Positions 8,358 through 17,494 of a DNA stretch of 64,000 nucleotides are shown piece by piece (position 1 is the stretch's first letter; each line of letters opens with the position of its first letter). A model generated the notes under the pieces. It was not told the DNA's origin and searched no databases. It was given only the letters and a program-made list of their open reading frames with translations. Source of the stretch: Streptomyces guryensis (GTDB lineage Bacteria; Actinomycetota; Actinomycetes; Streptomycetales; Streptomycetaceae); NCBI RefSeq assembly GCF_021261325.1, contig NZ_JAJSBI010000003.1, positions 483,401-547,400 on the forward strand, in the 5' to 3' direction. The position numbers were made by a program, and so were the translations under genes.

Positions 8358-9668
8358 ATGGAGGCGGTTCCGGCACGGGCACGCGCGTACGTCGCCTGTA
8401 CGGTCCTCGGCGCGCTGTTCTGCCTGCGTCCGCTGCTCGCCGTCCACACCTCCTGGCGGGCCGTCGCCCTGCTCGCCCTGCTGTACGCGGGCTGCGAGCA
8501 GGCCGCCGCCCGATGGCGCTTTGCCGGAACGTTCTACCCGGTGCTGCTCGCCGCTGCCTTCCTGCTGCCGCCCCCTGCCGCCGCCCTGGTCGCGCTGCCG
8601 GGGGCGCTGCTCTCCCGGGTCGACCAGCGGCCGCGCCGGCTGCGGCGGAGCTGGCGCGCCGCCCAGCTGGTCCTCGGCGTGTGGGCCGCGGGCCGCGTGC
8701 ACTGGTCGCTGGGCGGGCGGGACGCCGTCGTCGGCTCCCACTTCCCGTACGCGCTCGTGCCCGCGGGCGCCGCGGTACTGGCCTTCTGCCTGGTGCTGAC
8801 CGCCCTCGACGGGGGGATCCGCGCGCTGGCCGAGCGGGTACCGGTCCGGCGGGCCTGGCGCGGGCTGTTCGTACGGTCCCTCGCGCCCGTGGTCGTGCAC
8901 GGCCTCGCCGGGCTGATGATGGCCGTCCTGTGGCGCAGCCCGTACGGGCCCGTCGCCGCGCTGCTCGTGCTGCTGCCGATGTGCGTGTCCTGGTGGGTGT
9001 TCACGCAGTACCACCGGGAGCGCGCCGCCCACCAGGCGACGATCCGGGCGCTGGTGCAGGCCGTCGACATCAAGGACGAGTACACCCGCGGTCACAGCGA
9101 GCGGGTCGGCCAGGCCTCCATGATGATCGCCCGGGAACTCGGCATGGACGACGAGCGCGTCGAGGTCCTCAGGTTCGCCGGAATCCTGCACGACGTGGGC
9201 AAACTCGGCGTCCCCACACGGCTGTTGAGGAAGGACGGGCCGCTCACCCCCGAGGAACGCCGGGTGATCGAACTGCATCCCGAGTACGGCCACGAAATGG
9301 TGCGCGGAATCGGTTTTCTGGGCGAGGCCCGGGCCGCCGTACTCCACCACCACGAACGGCTGGACGGCAGCGGATACCCGTACGGGCTGCGCGGAACCCA
9401 GATCCCCGAGTCGGCACGGGTGGTGGCCGTCGCGGACGCCTTCGACGCGATGACGTCCACGCGGTGCTACCGGCGCGCCCGGCCCGTCCCGGTCGCCCTG
9501 GAGGAGCTGGAGCGGTGTGCGGGGGCGCAGTTCGACCCCCGCATGGTCGCGGCACTGGTGCAGGCGCTCGGCCGGTGCGGCTGGCATCCGGCCGTCACCG
9601 CGGAGGAGCAACCGCGCCTTCCCGCTCCGACCGCGGCCGTCTCCAGCCGGCCCGGAGCCCGCGGATGA
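8358..9668 (+). CDS. Membrane HD-GYP domain protein
   Basis: The first ~220 residues hold several hydrophobic membrane segments. The C-terminal domain is HD-GYP: RGHSERV, LHDVGK (HD), HHHERLDGSGYPYGL (GYP signature), DAFDAMTS and FDPRMV. Such domains hydrolyse cyclic dinucleotides, classically c-di-GMP. I chose the ATG at 8358, 5 nt after GGAGGGG; a GTG at 8355 is possible. The last ~28 codons lie in the first unit of the 85-bp repeat array. A degenerate paralogue follows at 10175. Confidence 0.85.
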   Translation: MEAVPARARAYVACTVLGALFCLRPLLAVHTSWRAVALLALLYAGCEQAAARWRFAGTFYPVLLAAAFLLPPPAAALVALPGALLSRVDQRPRRLRRSWRAAQLVLGVWAAGRVHWSLGGRDAVVGSHFPYALVPAGAAVLAFCLVLTALDGGIRALAERVPVRRAWRGLFVRSLAPVVVHGLAGLMMAVLWRSPYGPVAALLVLLPMCVSWWVFTQYHRERAAHQATIRALVQAVDIKDEYTRGHSERVGQASMMIARELGMDDERVEVLRFAGILHDVGKLGVPTRLLRKDGPLTPEERRVIELHPEYGHEMVRGIGFLGEARAAVLHHHERLDGSGYPYGLRGTQIPESARVVAVADAFDAMTSTRCYRRARPVPVALEELERCAGAQFDPRMVAALVQALGRCGWHPAVTAEEQPRLPAPTAAVSSRPGARG

Positions 9669-10177
9669 GCGCCCGGTGGTCGCGGCGGGGGAGCAACTCT
9701 GCCTTCCCGTACCCGCCGCGGTTGTTTCCAGCGGGCGGGGGGCCCTTGGGGGAGTGCCGGGTGGTCGTGGCGGAGGGGCAAGTCTGGCTGCTCGCGCCTG
9801 CTGCCGTCGTTTCCAGCGGGCCGGGGGCTCGCGGATGAGCGCCCGGTGGTCGCGGCGGGGGAGCAACTCTGCCTTCCCGTACGCGCCGCGGTTGTTTCCA
9901 GCGGGCGGGGGGCCCTTGGGGGAGTGCCGGGTGGTCGTGGCGGAGGGGCAAGTCTGGCTGCTCGCGCCTGCTGCCGTCGTTTCCAGCGGGCCGGGGGCTC
10001 GCGGATGAGCGCCCGGTGGTCGCGGCGGGGGAGCAACTCTGCCTTCCCGTACCCGCCGCGGTTGTTTCCAGCGGGCCGGGGGCCCTTGGGGGAGTGGCCG
10101 GTGGTCGTGGCGGGGGAGCAACCACGCCTTCACGCGCCTGCCGCGGCCGTCTCCAGTGGGCCGGGGGCCCTCGGATG
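9583..10177. repeat. 85-bp tandem repeat array (seven units, 170-bp higher-order period)
   Basis: Seven contiguous 85-bp units begin at 9583, 9668, 9753, 9838, 9923, 10008 and 10093. Units share GTGGTCG(C/T)GGCGG, a pyrimidine-rich middle, CCGCGG or related, and T(T/C)TCCAGCGGGC. Two unit types alternate, giving a 170-bp period; ATGAGCGCCCGG recurs at 9665, 9835, 10005 and 10175. The first unit codes for the end of the HD-GYP gene. The last ends in the start codon of the next HD gene. Because 85 is not a multiple of 3, each unit shifts frame. Confidence 0.93.
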
Positions 10178-11416
10178 AGCGCCCGGCCGCCGCTGACGCT
10201 CCTCATCCACTCCTGTGCCGCCCTGGTCGCCGCCGTGTCCCTCGCCGTCACCCACCGGGCCGGCCTGGAGGAGCGCCCCACCGCGCTCGCCTTCGGCCTG
10301 CTCGTCACCGTCGGCGAGCTCACCCGCTGGACCGGTGCCCGGGTGCGGGAGGCCGCACCGCTCGGAGCCGCCGGCGCGATGGCGTACGCACTGCTCGGGG
10401 AGGATGCCGGGCAGCCCACCCACCACGGTGTCACCCAGGTCGTCGCCGTCGTCCTCGCCGCCTCCCTCATCGGCAGCGTGCCGCACATCGCCTGCGGACG
10501 CGGGCCCGTGCTCGACCACCTCGCGCGGCGCGTGCTCACCGTCGGATTCGCCGCCGTCTGCTTCCAACCCCTGTACAACCGGGGCGCGTTCGGCGCATGG
10601 CGCGGCCCCGGCTACGCCCTGCTGCTCCTGGCCCTGCTCGCGCTCACCGCGCTGTGCGACGCCGTGCTCGCCGCCGCGCTCGCACACTCCCGTACCCGGT
10701 GGCCCTTCGGCCCGCTGCTCCGGGACGAACTGCACGCCCTCCTCGGCATCGGCTCGGCCGTGTGCGCCACGGGCGCGGTGATGGCGCTCGCGGTCGCCGT
10801 CGTCGGGCTGTGGGCGCTGCCGGTGTTCTCGCTGCCGCTGCTGCTCACCCAGTTGTCCTTCCGCCGGTACGCCGCCGTGCGGACCACCTACCGGCAGACC
10901 ATCACCTCCCTGGCCCGCGCCACCGAGATCGCCGGGTACACCCCCGCCGGGCACGCTCGCCGCGTGGCCGCCCTCAGCCGCGCCGTCGGGCGCGACCTGG
11001 GACTCACCCGGCCCGAACTGACCGTGCTGGAGTACGCCGCCCTCATGCACGACATCGGCCAGCTGAGCCTGGTCGACCCGGTACCGGCCGGCGCCACTGC
11101 CGTACTGCCCACGGCCGAGCAGCGCCGCATCGCCCTGCTCGGCGGGGCCGTCGTACGCCAGACCGGGGTGGACCCGGCGGTCGCCGTGGTCGTCGAGCGG
11201 CAGGCCGACCCCTACCGGGAGCAGCCCCTCGCCGCCCGGATCGTGCGAGCCGTCAACGCGTACGAGGAGAAAGCACGCGACGCGGGGCCGGGCGGGCCCC
11301 TGACGGCGCTGGAGGAGCTGCGGCTCGCCACCGCCGGGGACTATGCGCCCGAAGTGGTGGAATCGCTGGCCCGGGTCCTCGCACGGGACTGTCTGACCCT
11401 GCCCGCGGCTGGGTAA
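10175..11416 (+). CDS. Membrane protein with degenerate HD domain
   Basis: This 413-aa protein has about eight hydrophobic segments in its first ~240 residues, then an HD-type helical domain with GHARRVAALSR and MHDIGQLS. The second half of an HD-GYP domain is weak and the GYP signature is absent, so catalysis of cyclic dinucleotide hydrolysis is doubtful. The ATG at 10175 falls at the last repeat-unit boundary, within ATGA. It is probably a paralogue of the preceding gene and originally translationally coupled to it. Confidence 0.72.
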   Translation: MSARPPLTLLIHSCAALVAAVSLAVTHRAGLEERPTALAFGLLVTVGELTRWTGARVREAAPLGAAGAMAYALLGEDAGQPTHHGVTQVVAVVLAASLIGSVPHIACGRGPVLDHLARRVLTVGFAAVCFQPLYNRGAFGAWRGPGYALLLLALLALTALCDAVLAAALAHSRTRWPFGPLLRDELHALLGIGSAVCATGAVMALAVAVVGLWALPVFSLPLLLTQLSFRRYAAVRTTYRQTITSLARATEIAGYTPAGHARRVAALSRAVGRDLGLTRPELTVLEYAALMHDIGQLSLVDPVPAGATAVLPTAEQRRIALLGGAVVRQTGVDPAVAVVVERQADPYREQPLAARIVRAVNAYEEKARDAGPGGPLTALEELRLATAGDYAPEVVESLARVLARDCLTLPAAG

Positions 11417-11523
11417 CCCATGGGTAATGAGCGCCCTTCCAGCCGTACGTGGTTGGATGCGAATGAGAGGGTGTGTCCGGGGGCAGCACTAGCCAGCCCA
11501 CTCCACGGAACTGGCAGGGAATC

Positions 11524-12504
11524 GTGAGGATCTTCGGCAAGGGACGGCACCGGCCCTCCGCCTCCTGGCGGCAGGCCACCGATCGGGCCTTCACGCTCAT
11601 CGGGGACGGCCGGTACGAGGACGCGGGCGCGCTGCTGACACGTGCCGCCGACCTGGAGCCCTGGCTGTCCGAGTCCTGGTTCAACCTCGCCCTGCTGCAC
11701 AAGTTCCGGCACGACTGGGAGCAGGCCCGCGCCGCGGGACTGCGGGCCGTCGCGCTGCTGGACCGGGAGACCGGCGCCCCCGACTGGTGGAACGTCGGCA
11801 TCGCGGCCACCGCCCTGCAGGACTGGCCGCTGGCCCGGCGGTCCTGGCAGGCGTACGGGCTGCGGGTGCCGGGGGCCGCCGCGGCGAACGGTGAGCCCGT
11901 CGGGATGGAGCTGGGCAGCGCTGCCGTGCGGCTCTCCCCGGAGGGGGAGGCCGAGGTGGTGTGGGGGCGGCGGCTGGACCCCGCGCGGATGGAGGTCCTG
12001 TCCATTCCGCTGCCGTCCTCCGGGCGCCGGTGGGGTGAGGTCGTGCTGCACGACGGGGTGCCCCACGGGGAGCGGACGACCGCCGCCGGGCACGCCTACC
12101 CCGTGTTCGACGAGATCGAGCTGTGGGCGCCGTCGCCGGTGCCGACGTGGGTGGTGCTGTTGGAGGCCGCCACGGAGGCGGACAGGGATGCCTTGGAGCA
12201 GCTGGCCGCGGACGCGGGGTTCGCGGCGGAGGACTGGTCGTCGTCCGTGCGACTGCTGTGTCGGATGTGCTCCGAGTCGCGGATGCCGTCCGATGAGGGT
12301 GATGGGGAGCATCTTGATCCCCATGATCACAGCGAGCCCGGGCATCCGGGGCCGTTGGGGCATCGGACGGATGGGCAGTTGTGGGTGCCCGAGCGGGAAT
12401 GCGGGGTGGCTGCTCCGGCTTCCCTGGTGAGGGGGCTGCTGGACGGGTGGGTCGCCGATAGCCCGGATTCTCGTGACTGGCGGGATCTCGAAGAGGTGTG
12501 CTGA
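11524..12504 (+). CDS. Tetratricopeptide repeat protein
   Basis: This 326-aa cytoplasmic protein begins with a basic segment (VRIFGKGRHRPSASW) and contains TPR-like helical pairs between residues 20 and 120 (FTLIGDGRYEDAGALLTRA, WFNLALLHKFRHDWEQAR). The rest is unassigned, with a cysteine pair LLCRMC near residue 250. The GTG at 11524 follows CAGGGA; an upstream GTG at 11473 is a less likely start. TPRs mediate protein contacts. Partners are unknown. Confidence 0.7.
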   Translation: MRIFGKGRHRPSASWRQATDRAFTLIGDGRYEDAGALLTRAADLEPWLSESWFNLALLHKFRHDWEQARAAGLRAVALLDRETGAPDWWNVGIAATALQDWPLARRSWQAYGLRVPGAAAANGEPVGMELGSAAVRLSPEGEAEVVWGRRLDPARMEVLSIPLPSSGRRWGEVVLHDGVPHGERTTAAGHAYPVFDEIELWAPSPVPTWVVLLEAATEADRDALEQLAADAGFAAEDWSSSVRLLCRMCSESRMPSDEGDGEHLDPHDHSEPGHPGPLGHRTDGQLWVPERECGVAAPASLVRGLLDGWVADSPDSRDWRDLEEVC

Positions 12505-12530
12505 GGATCGCGGCCGGATGCGGGTTCGTC

Positions 12531-12570
12531 GCGGCTGGTCGCGCCCACGTGGCGGAGCCGCATATCGACA
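12531..12570. repeat. Streptomyces interspersed intergenic repeat (copy 2)
   Basis: GGCTGGTCGCGCCCACGTGG followed by CGGAGCCGCATATCGACA is, in reverse orientation, the same element as the copy at 29992-30030. It fills part of the gap between the TPR gene and def. Streptomyces chromosomes carry many such copies; the role is unknown. Confidence 0.65.
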
Positions 12571-12653
12571 CGGACCCGCCCCCCTGATGGGGGCGCTTCC
12601 CCGTACCCTGTATCCGCAGCAACCCCCGGTTTTTGAGGAAGGCATACGTCGGC

Positions 12654-13304
12654 ATGGCGCAGCAGGACACCGATCAGCAGCACGTGGGCGTGCTCCCCGT
12701 GGACGACGAGGGCTTCGTCAACGACACCGAGGAGACCGAGGAGCGCGAGAACGCCTGGCGTGAGCGGGGCACCTCGCGGCCGATCACCGTCGTCGGGAAC
12801 CCGGTGCTGCACAAGGAGTGCAAGGACGTCACCGAGTTCGGCGAGGAGCTGCAGCAGCTGGTCGCGGACATGTTCGCCTCGCAGCGCACCGCCGAGGGTG
12901 TGGGCCTGGCCGCCAACCAGATCGGCGTCGACCTGAAGGTCTTCGTCTACGACTGCGGCGACGACGAGGGCCGGCGGCACGTCGGTGTCGTCTGCAACCC
13001 CAAGCTGGTCGACCTGCCCGCCGACCGGCGTCGCCTGGACGACAGCAACGAGGGCTGCCTGTCCGTGCCCACCGCGTACGCGCCGCTCGCCCGCCCCGAC
13101 TACGCCGAGGTGACCGGCCAGGACGAGCAGGGCAACCCGATCAAGGTCCGCGGCACCGGCTACTTCGCCCGGTGCCTGCAGCACGAGACGGACCACCTGT
13201 ACGGCTACCTCTACATCGACCGCCTGTCCAAGCGCGAGCGCAAGGACGCGCTGCGGCAGATGGCCGAGAACGAGCCCCGCTACCCCGTCGTCGCGAACGA
13301 CTGA
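12654..13304 (+). CDS. def: Peptide deformylase
   Basis: The product has the three deformylase motifs in order: [17 protein letters not shown] and QHETDHLYG. The cysteine and two histidines hold the catalytic metal, and the glutamate is the general base. It removes the N-formyl group from nascent proteins. The acidic N-terminal extension of about 45 residues is longer than in E. coli Def but common in Streptomyces paralogues. GAGGAAGG lies about 11 nt upstream of the ATG at 12654; a TTG at 12633 overlaps that site and was rejected. Confidence 0.93.
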   Translation: MAQQDTDQQHVGVLPVDDEGFVNDTEETEERENAWRERGTSRPITVVGNPVLHKECKDVTEFGEELQQLVADMFASQRTAEGVGLAANQIGVDLKVFVYDCGDDEGRRHVGVVCNPKLVDLPADRRRLDDSNEGCLSVPTAYAPLARPDYAEVTGQDEQGNPIKVRGTGYFARCLQHETDHLYGYLYIDRLSKRERKDALRQMAENEPRYPVVAND

Positions 13305-13320
13305 GAAACCCCGGCGCCGC

Positions 13321-14286
13321 TCAGGCGGCCGCCTCGGGTCCTCTGAAGGTGCGGCGGTAGGCGTTCGGAGTCGTGCCGATCGCCTGGACGAACTGGTGGC
13401 GCAGCGCGGCCGCGTTGCCGAAGCCCGCCCGGCCCGCGATCGCGTCCACCGTCTCGTCCGTCCCCTCCAGCAACCGCTGGGCCAGCAGCACGCGTTGCCG
13501 CAGGATCCAGCGGTAGGGAGTCGTCCCCGTCTCCTGCTGGAAGCGGCGGGCGAAGGTGCGCGGCGACATGTGGGCGCGGTCGGCGAGCTGCTCGACCGTG
13601 ACGTCCTCGTCGAGGTGCCGCTCCATCCACACCAGCACCTCGGCGACCGTGTCGCCGTGCGAACGGGGCAGCGGGCGCTCGATGTACTGGGCCTGCCCGC
13701 CGTCCCGGTGCGGCGGCACCACCATCCGCCGGGCGATCTTGTTGGCGACCTCCGGGCCCTGCTCCTTGCGCACGAGGTGCAGACAGGCGTCGATGCCGGC
13801 GGCGGTGCCCGCGGAGGTGATCACCGGGTCCTCGTCGACGTACAGGACGTCGGGCTCGACCGTCAGCCGCGGGTACGCCCGCGCCAGCTCCTCCGCGTGG
13901 TGCCAGTGCACGGCGCAGCGCCGGCCGTCGAGCAGCCCGGCCGCGGCGACCACGAAGACGCCGGAGCAGACACTGAGGATCCGGGCGCCCCGGTCGGCCG
14001 CGCGCCGCAGCGAGTCAAGCAGCTCGGGCGGGAACTCCCGGGTCGCGAAGCCGGCGCCGGCCGGTACCGCGATGAGGTCGGCCTCCTCCAGCCGCTCCGG
14101 ACCGTGCTCCACGTTCATGGAGAAGCCCGCGCGCGTGTTCAGCACCGGCCCCTCGGCCGAGGCGACCGCGAAGTCGTAGACGGGCAGCCCGTCGTCGCTG
14201 CGGTCGGTGCCGAACACCTCGCAGACGACGGCCAGTTCGAAGGGATTCACGCCGTCCAGGACGACGGCGGCGACGTTCTGCAGCAT
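13321..14286 (-). CDS. GlxA-type AraC regulator with DJ-1/PfpI domain
   Basis: The 321-aa protein has an N-terminal DJ-1/PfpI-like domain (GVNPFELAVVCEVFG; SVCSGVFVVAAAGLLDG near 140 at the nucleophile-elbow position) and a C-terminal AraC double helix-turn-helix (MERHLDEDVTVEQLADRAHMSPRTFARRF). Such regulators usually bind DNA through the C-terminus and sense a ligand through the DJ-1 fold. In S. coelicolor an AraC-type gene nrdS belongs to the nrdABS operon; this gene lies downstream of nrdAB on the same strand with three genes between, so orthology is possible but unproven. Confidence 0.83.
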   Translation of the reverse strand: MLQNVAAVVLDGVNPFELAVVCEVFGTDRSDDGLPVYDFAVASAEGPVLNTRAGFSMNVEHGPERLEEADLIAVPAGAGFATREFPPELLDSLRRAADRGARILSVCSGVFVVAAAGLLDGRRCAVHWHHAEELARAYPRLTVEPDVLYVDEDPVITSAGTAAGIDACLHLVRKEQGPEVANKIARRMVVPPHRDGGQAQYIERPLPRSHGDTVAEVLVWMERHLDEDVTVEQLADRAHMSPRTFARRFQQETGTTPYRWILRQRVLLAQRLLEGTDETVDAIAGRAGFGNAAALRHQFVQAIGTTPNAYRRTFRGPEAAA

Positions 14287-14380
14287 GCCGTCCAGTGTGC
14301 CTCGTCATTGGCAGCATTTCGAGGGTCTACGGCAGTCCTGCCACTGTCTGTCAGGAGCTATCGGCGCGACAGTGGTGTCC

Positions 14381-14605
14381 ATGGATACGGCACACCTCGA
14401 AGGACTGATCGGAATGCTGACCGTTCTCGCCATCCTCGTTCTCCTGGTCCTCCCGTCCGTGCTCGGTATCGCGCGCGACCGTCGCATCGCCCGGCAGATC
14501 CGCGAGGCCGAGCAGGCCCGCCGGGAGGCCGAGGACCTCGGCCCCACCGGGCGTCCCGCCCGCCGGCAGCGCTACTTCACCACCACGGTGACCCACCACT
14601 CCTGA
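14381..14605 (+). CDS. Small single-span membrane protein
   Basis: From the ATG at 14381 the 74-aa product has one strong membrane helix (residues ~8-28, GMLTVLAILVLLVLPSVLGIA) followed by a charged Arg/Glu-rich cytoplasmic tail. The AGGAG at 14353 is rather far upstream. It diverges from the GlxA-type regulator and its last 34 bp overlap the end of the convergent lipoprotein gene. Function is unknown; similar small proteins occur in other streptomycetes. Confidence 0.6.
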   Translation: MDTAHLEGLIGMLTVLAILVLLVLPSVLGIARDRRIARQIREAEQARREAEDLGPTGRPARRQRYFTTTVTHHS

Positions 14606-15057
14606 ATCCCCAGGCACGAGACCTGGCCGGGCTGTTTGGCGCACAGTGGCCGCGTGGACTGCAGCCGGGTCTTCCCGTCCGCCACGGCCTTGAAGGCGGC
14701 GCTCGCATCGCCGGGCTGCAGGACGAAGCCGCTGTTGGCGGCCTTCAGGACGGAGCCGTTCGCGGTGACCGGCTTCCAGGGCCGCTTCGCGGTTCCGTCC
14801 AGGCTGATCCGGACGGTGTCGCCCACCGCCAGACAGACCGTACGGCCGCTGTCGGCGGCGCCGAGCGTCGATGCCGTTGTACAGCCGCCCGTGGGACCGG
14901 GTGTCGGGCTGGCCGGGGGGCTCTTCTTGGGGGTGGGGGAGGGCGACACGGCGTTGCCGTTTCCGCCCTTGCCGCTGTCGGTCTGGCTGCCGCAGCCGGC
15001 CAGGGCGAGGGTGAGTGCCGCGAGGGCGAGGGTCGTGTGGTGGATCGTTCGGCGCAT
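14572..15057 (-). CDS. Putative secreted lipoprotein
   Basis: A 161-aa protein with a lipoprotein signal peptide: two arginines, a hydrophobic stretch and a lipobox LAGC at residues 19-22. The mature part begins with a Gly/Ser/Pro-rich linker (~residues 28-57), then a compact domain with four cysteines. It should be anchored to the outer face of the membrane. No enzymatic motif was recognised. Its stop region overlaps the convergent small membrane-protein gene. Confidence 0.72.
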   Translation of the reverse strand: MRRTIHHTTLALAALTLALAGCGSQTDSGKGGNGNAVSPSPTPKKSPPASPTPGPTGGCTTASTLGAADSGRTVCLAVGDTVRISLDGTAKRPWKPVTANGSVLKAANSGFVLQPGDASAAFKAVADGKTRLQSTRPLCAKQPGQVSCLGIQEWWVTVVVK

Positions 15058-15120
15058 GGGGGGCCTCCTCTCCGGTGTGACGTGTCACGCGCGCATCCGG
15101 ATCCACTCCTGACGCATACC

Positions 15121-15155
15121 CGGGCCCCGGCCGCGAAGGCGGCGACCGGGGCCCG
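15121..15155 (-). terminator. Strong GC hairpin between S53 peptidase and lipoprotein genes
   Basis: CGGGCCCCGG (15121-15130) and CCGGGGCCCG (15146-15155) form a perfect 10-bp stem with a 15-nt loop, just downstream of the S53 stop on the minus strand. It is a likely terminator for that gene. Confidence 0.6.
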
Positions 15156-15178
15156 GGGTCAAAAAGGATCGATCGGGA

Positions 15179-17233
15179 TCAGCTGGTCGTGACGGCGGTG
15201 TCGTCGAGGACGAAGCTGGTCTGGAGCGAGGAGTCCTCGACACCGCTGAACTTCAGGGTGACGGTCGAGCCCGCGTACGAGCTCAGGTCGAAGGACTTCT
15301 GGGCGTAGCCGGAGGCGGCGTTGAGGTTCGAGTACGTCGCCAGGGTGGTCGAACCGGCGCTGACCGTCAGTTTGTCGTACGCGGTGCTGCCGGTCTCCGC
15401 GGTGTCGATGTGCAGGTAGAAGGTGAAGGTGGCCTTGCAGCCGCTCGGCACGGTCACCGACTGGGACAGCGTGTCGGTGTGCGAGGAGCCGTACCCGTCC
15501 AGCCAGGCGTAGTACGAACCGGCGTGCGCCGACTCACTGCTGGAGTTGGTGATGACACCGCTGGACGCGGTCCAGGTGGTGTTGCCCGACTCGAAGCCGG
15601 GGTTGCCGAGGAGCTGCGAGGAGGTGCAGGTGCCGCCGCCGGAGCCGACCGTCCAGCTGAAGGAGGTCGAGCCGGAGGCGCCGGTCGAGTCCTTGGCGGT
15701 GACGGTGACCTGGTAGGTGCCCGCGGTGGACGCCGTACCGGAGATCAGGCCGGTGGAACTGCTGATCGACAGCCCGGTCGGCAGGCCGCTCGCGCTGTAG
15801 GTCAGGGTCGCGCCCGCGCTGTCGCTCGCGCTGATCTGCAGGCTGACCGAGCCGCCGGTCGTCGTCGACTGGCTGCCCGGGTTGGTGACGCTCACCGTGT
15901 TGCCGGAGGTGCTGCCCGACGTGAAGGCGGTGGTGCCGTTGGGGGTGCCCCAGCCGGTCGGGCCGTCGTAGCCGGTCTCGGCGGTGCAGAAGTACGCCGT
16001 GGAGCAGGAGCCGTTGTTGCCGCTGGTGACGTCGTACAGGTTGCTCGTGTGGCTGTAGGGGTACTTCGCCGGATAGTCGCCGGAACCGGGGGTGCCGGCC
16101 AGCGCGTACACGCCCGCGATGATCGGCGACGAGGCGCTGGTGCCGCCGTAGACGGCCCAGCCGGAGCCGCCGTAGGTGTCGTACACCGCCACGCCGGTGG
16201 CCGGGTCGGCGACGGCGGAGACGTCGGCCTCCATGCGCTTGCTGCAGCCGCTGTCGGTCTGCCAGCTCGGCTTCGGGTCGTACGCGGAGCAGCCGGAGCC
16301 GGTGCCCTCGGTGGAGCTGGTCTTCCACACGGACTCGGTCCAGCCGCGGGAGTTGGAGGACGTGGACAGGGCGGTACCGCCCACTGCCGTCACGTACTGG
16401 GAGGTCGCCGGGTACTCGGAGCCGTAGGCGGAGTCACCGGCGGAGACGGTGATCGCGACACCCGGGTGCTTGAAGTACGAGGTGTCCTCGCCGGTCTGGG
16501 ACGAGGACTCGCTGCCGCCCCAGCTGTTGGAGACGAACTTGGCGCCGAGCGCCACGGCCTCGTTCTCGGCGGCGCCGAGGTCGGCGTCCGTCGCCGAGTT
16601 GGCCTCGACGAGGATGATGTTGCAGTTCGGGCAGACCGCGCTGACCATGTCGATGTCCAGCGCCTCTTCGCCGGCCCAGCCGGTGTCGTTGGTGGGCAGC
16701 GAGGTGGTGGAACCGGTCTGACTGACCTGCTTGAAGCAGCCGCTGGCGACCGTGCACGCCGACAGGCCGTAGGTCGAGCGGTAAGTGGCCAGGTCGGAGG
16801 CCGCGTTGGGGTCGTTGTACGCGTCGACCACAGCAACCGTCAGGCCGGATCCGCCCGTCGAGGGCAGGTTGTAGGCGCTGTGCAGGTTGGCCGGGCTGAG
16901 TCCGGAGGGCGCGGCGGCGGCGACCGCGGAGGCCAGCCGCTGCTTGATGTCGGTACGGCGCTGGGCGAAGCAGGCCGCCTGGCCGGGGACGGCGGTGGCG
17001 CACAGGTGCTGGGTGGGCACCTTCTGGCCGGCCTTGCCGGTGGAGTGGAACGTCTGCCGGTCGGGGGAGGTGAGGGCCTTGGCGTTCTGGGCGGTGCGGG
17101 TGGTGTGGGTGGACGCGGACACCGCGGGTGCCGCGTGCGCCGGGGCCGCGACCAGCCCGGCGAGGCCGAGGGCGAGGGCGGGTATGACGGTGGTCAGGAG
17201 TCTTCGCAGACTCCGTCCGGACTTCTCACGCAT
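15179..17233 (-). CDS. Secreted sedolisin-type (S53) serine peptidase with C-terminal domains
   Basis: The 684-aa preproprotein has a signal peptide ending in AHA (~residue 34), then a sedolisin domain. Candidate catalytic residues are Glu189 and Asp193 in GEEALDID, oxyanion Asp267 in SAGDSAYG, and Ser366 in GGTSASSP. An Ig-like putative domain (~445-540) and a beta-sandwich module (~545-684, [11 protein letters not shown]) follow; these probably bind substrate or cell surface. The ATG at 17233 is preceded by GGAGG. It lies directly downstream of nrdB but is separated from it by a strong hairpin. Confidence 0.88.
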   Translation of the reverse strand: MREKSGRSLRRLLTTVIPALALGLAGLVAAPAHAAPAVSASTHTTRTAQNAKALTSPDRQTFHSTGKAGQKVPTQHLCATAVPGQAACFAQRRTDIKQRLASAVAAAAPSGLSPANLHSAYNLPSTGGSGLTVAVVDAYNDPNAASDLATYRSTYGLSACTVASGCFKQVSQTGSTTSLPTNDTGWAGEEALDIDMVSAVCPNCNIILVEANSATDADLGAAENEAVALGAKFVSNSWGGSESSSQTGEDTSYFKHPGVAITVSAGDSAYGSEYPATSQYVTAVGGTALSTSSNSRGWTESVWKTSSTEGTGSGCSAYDPKPSWQTDSGCSKRMEADVSAVADPATGVAVYDTYGGSGWAVYGGTSASSPIIAGVYALAGTPGSGDYPAKYPYSHTSNLYDVTSGNNGSCSTAYFCTAETGYDGPTGWGTPNGTTAFTSGSTSGNTVSVTNPGSQSTTTGGSVSLQISASDSAGATLTYSASGLPTGLSISSSTGLISGTASTAGTYQVTVTAKDSTGASGSTSFSWTVGSGGGTCTSSQLLGNPGFESGNTTWTASSGVITNSSSESAHAGSYYAWLDGYGSSHTDTLSQSVTVPSGCKATFTFYLHIDTAETGSTAYDKLTVSAGSTTLATYSNLNAASGYAQKSFDLSSYAGSTVTLKFSGVEDSSLQTSFVLDDTAVTTS

Positions 17234-17451
17234 GGGGTACTGCCTCCGTCGTTGGAGTGGGGTTCTCGACGCGGGTGGCAGGCCTGTGACGCGCGTAGCG
17301 GCGGCGGTGCGCGATGCCGTCATGGGCATGACACTTCGAACATCCTGTGCCGGTGTTGTGTGTACATGGCAGGACGGCCAGAAAGTAGCGGTAGGCGAGG
17401 AGCCCCGAACAGATGGGCCGGAAGAACTTTGCCGCTCCATAACAAGTCCAT

Positions 17452-17482
17452 GGACGGCCCATGGAAGCTCCATGGGCCGTCC
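17452..17482 (-). terminator. Perfect inverted repeat after nrdB
   Basis: Fourteen-base arms (GGACGGCCCATGGA and its exact complement) flank a 3-nt AGC loop, 13 bp past the nrdB stop. It is a likely terminator separating nrdAB from the S53 gene. Confidence 0.7.
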
Positions 17483-17494
17483 CAGGGCCTTGCG

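Noticed and set aside
8325..10133. Minus-strand open frame of 602 aa with Pro/Arg-rich repeats
   Set aside because: It is antisense to the HD-GYP gene and the 85-bp repeat array; the open frame and peptide repeats follow from GC-rich codon bias and the DNA repeat.
9583..10177. CRISPR array
   Set aside because: Units are 85 bp with no unique spacers between short repeats and no cas genes nearby; this is a minisatellite.
12633..12653. TTG start for peptide deformylase
   Set aside because: The TTG overlaps the GAGGAAGG ribosome binding site of the ATG at 12654.
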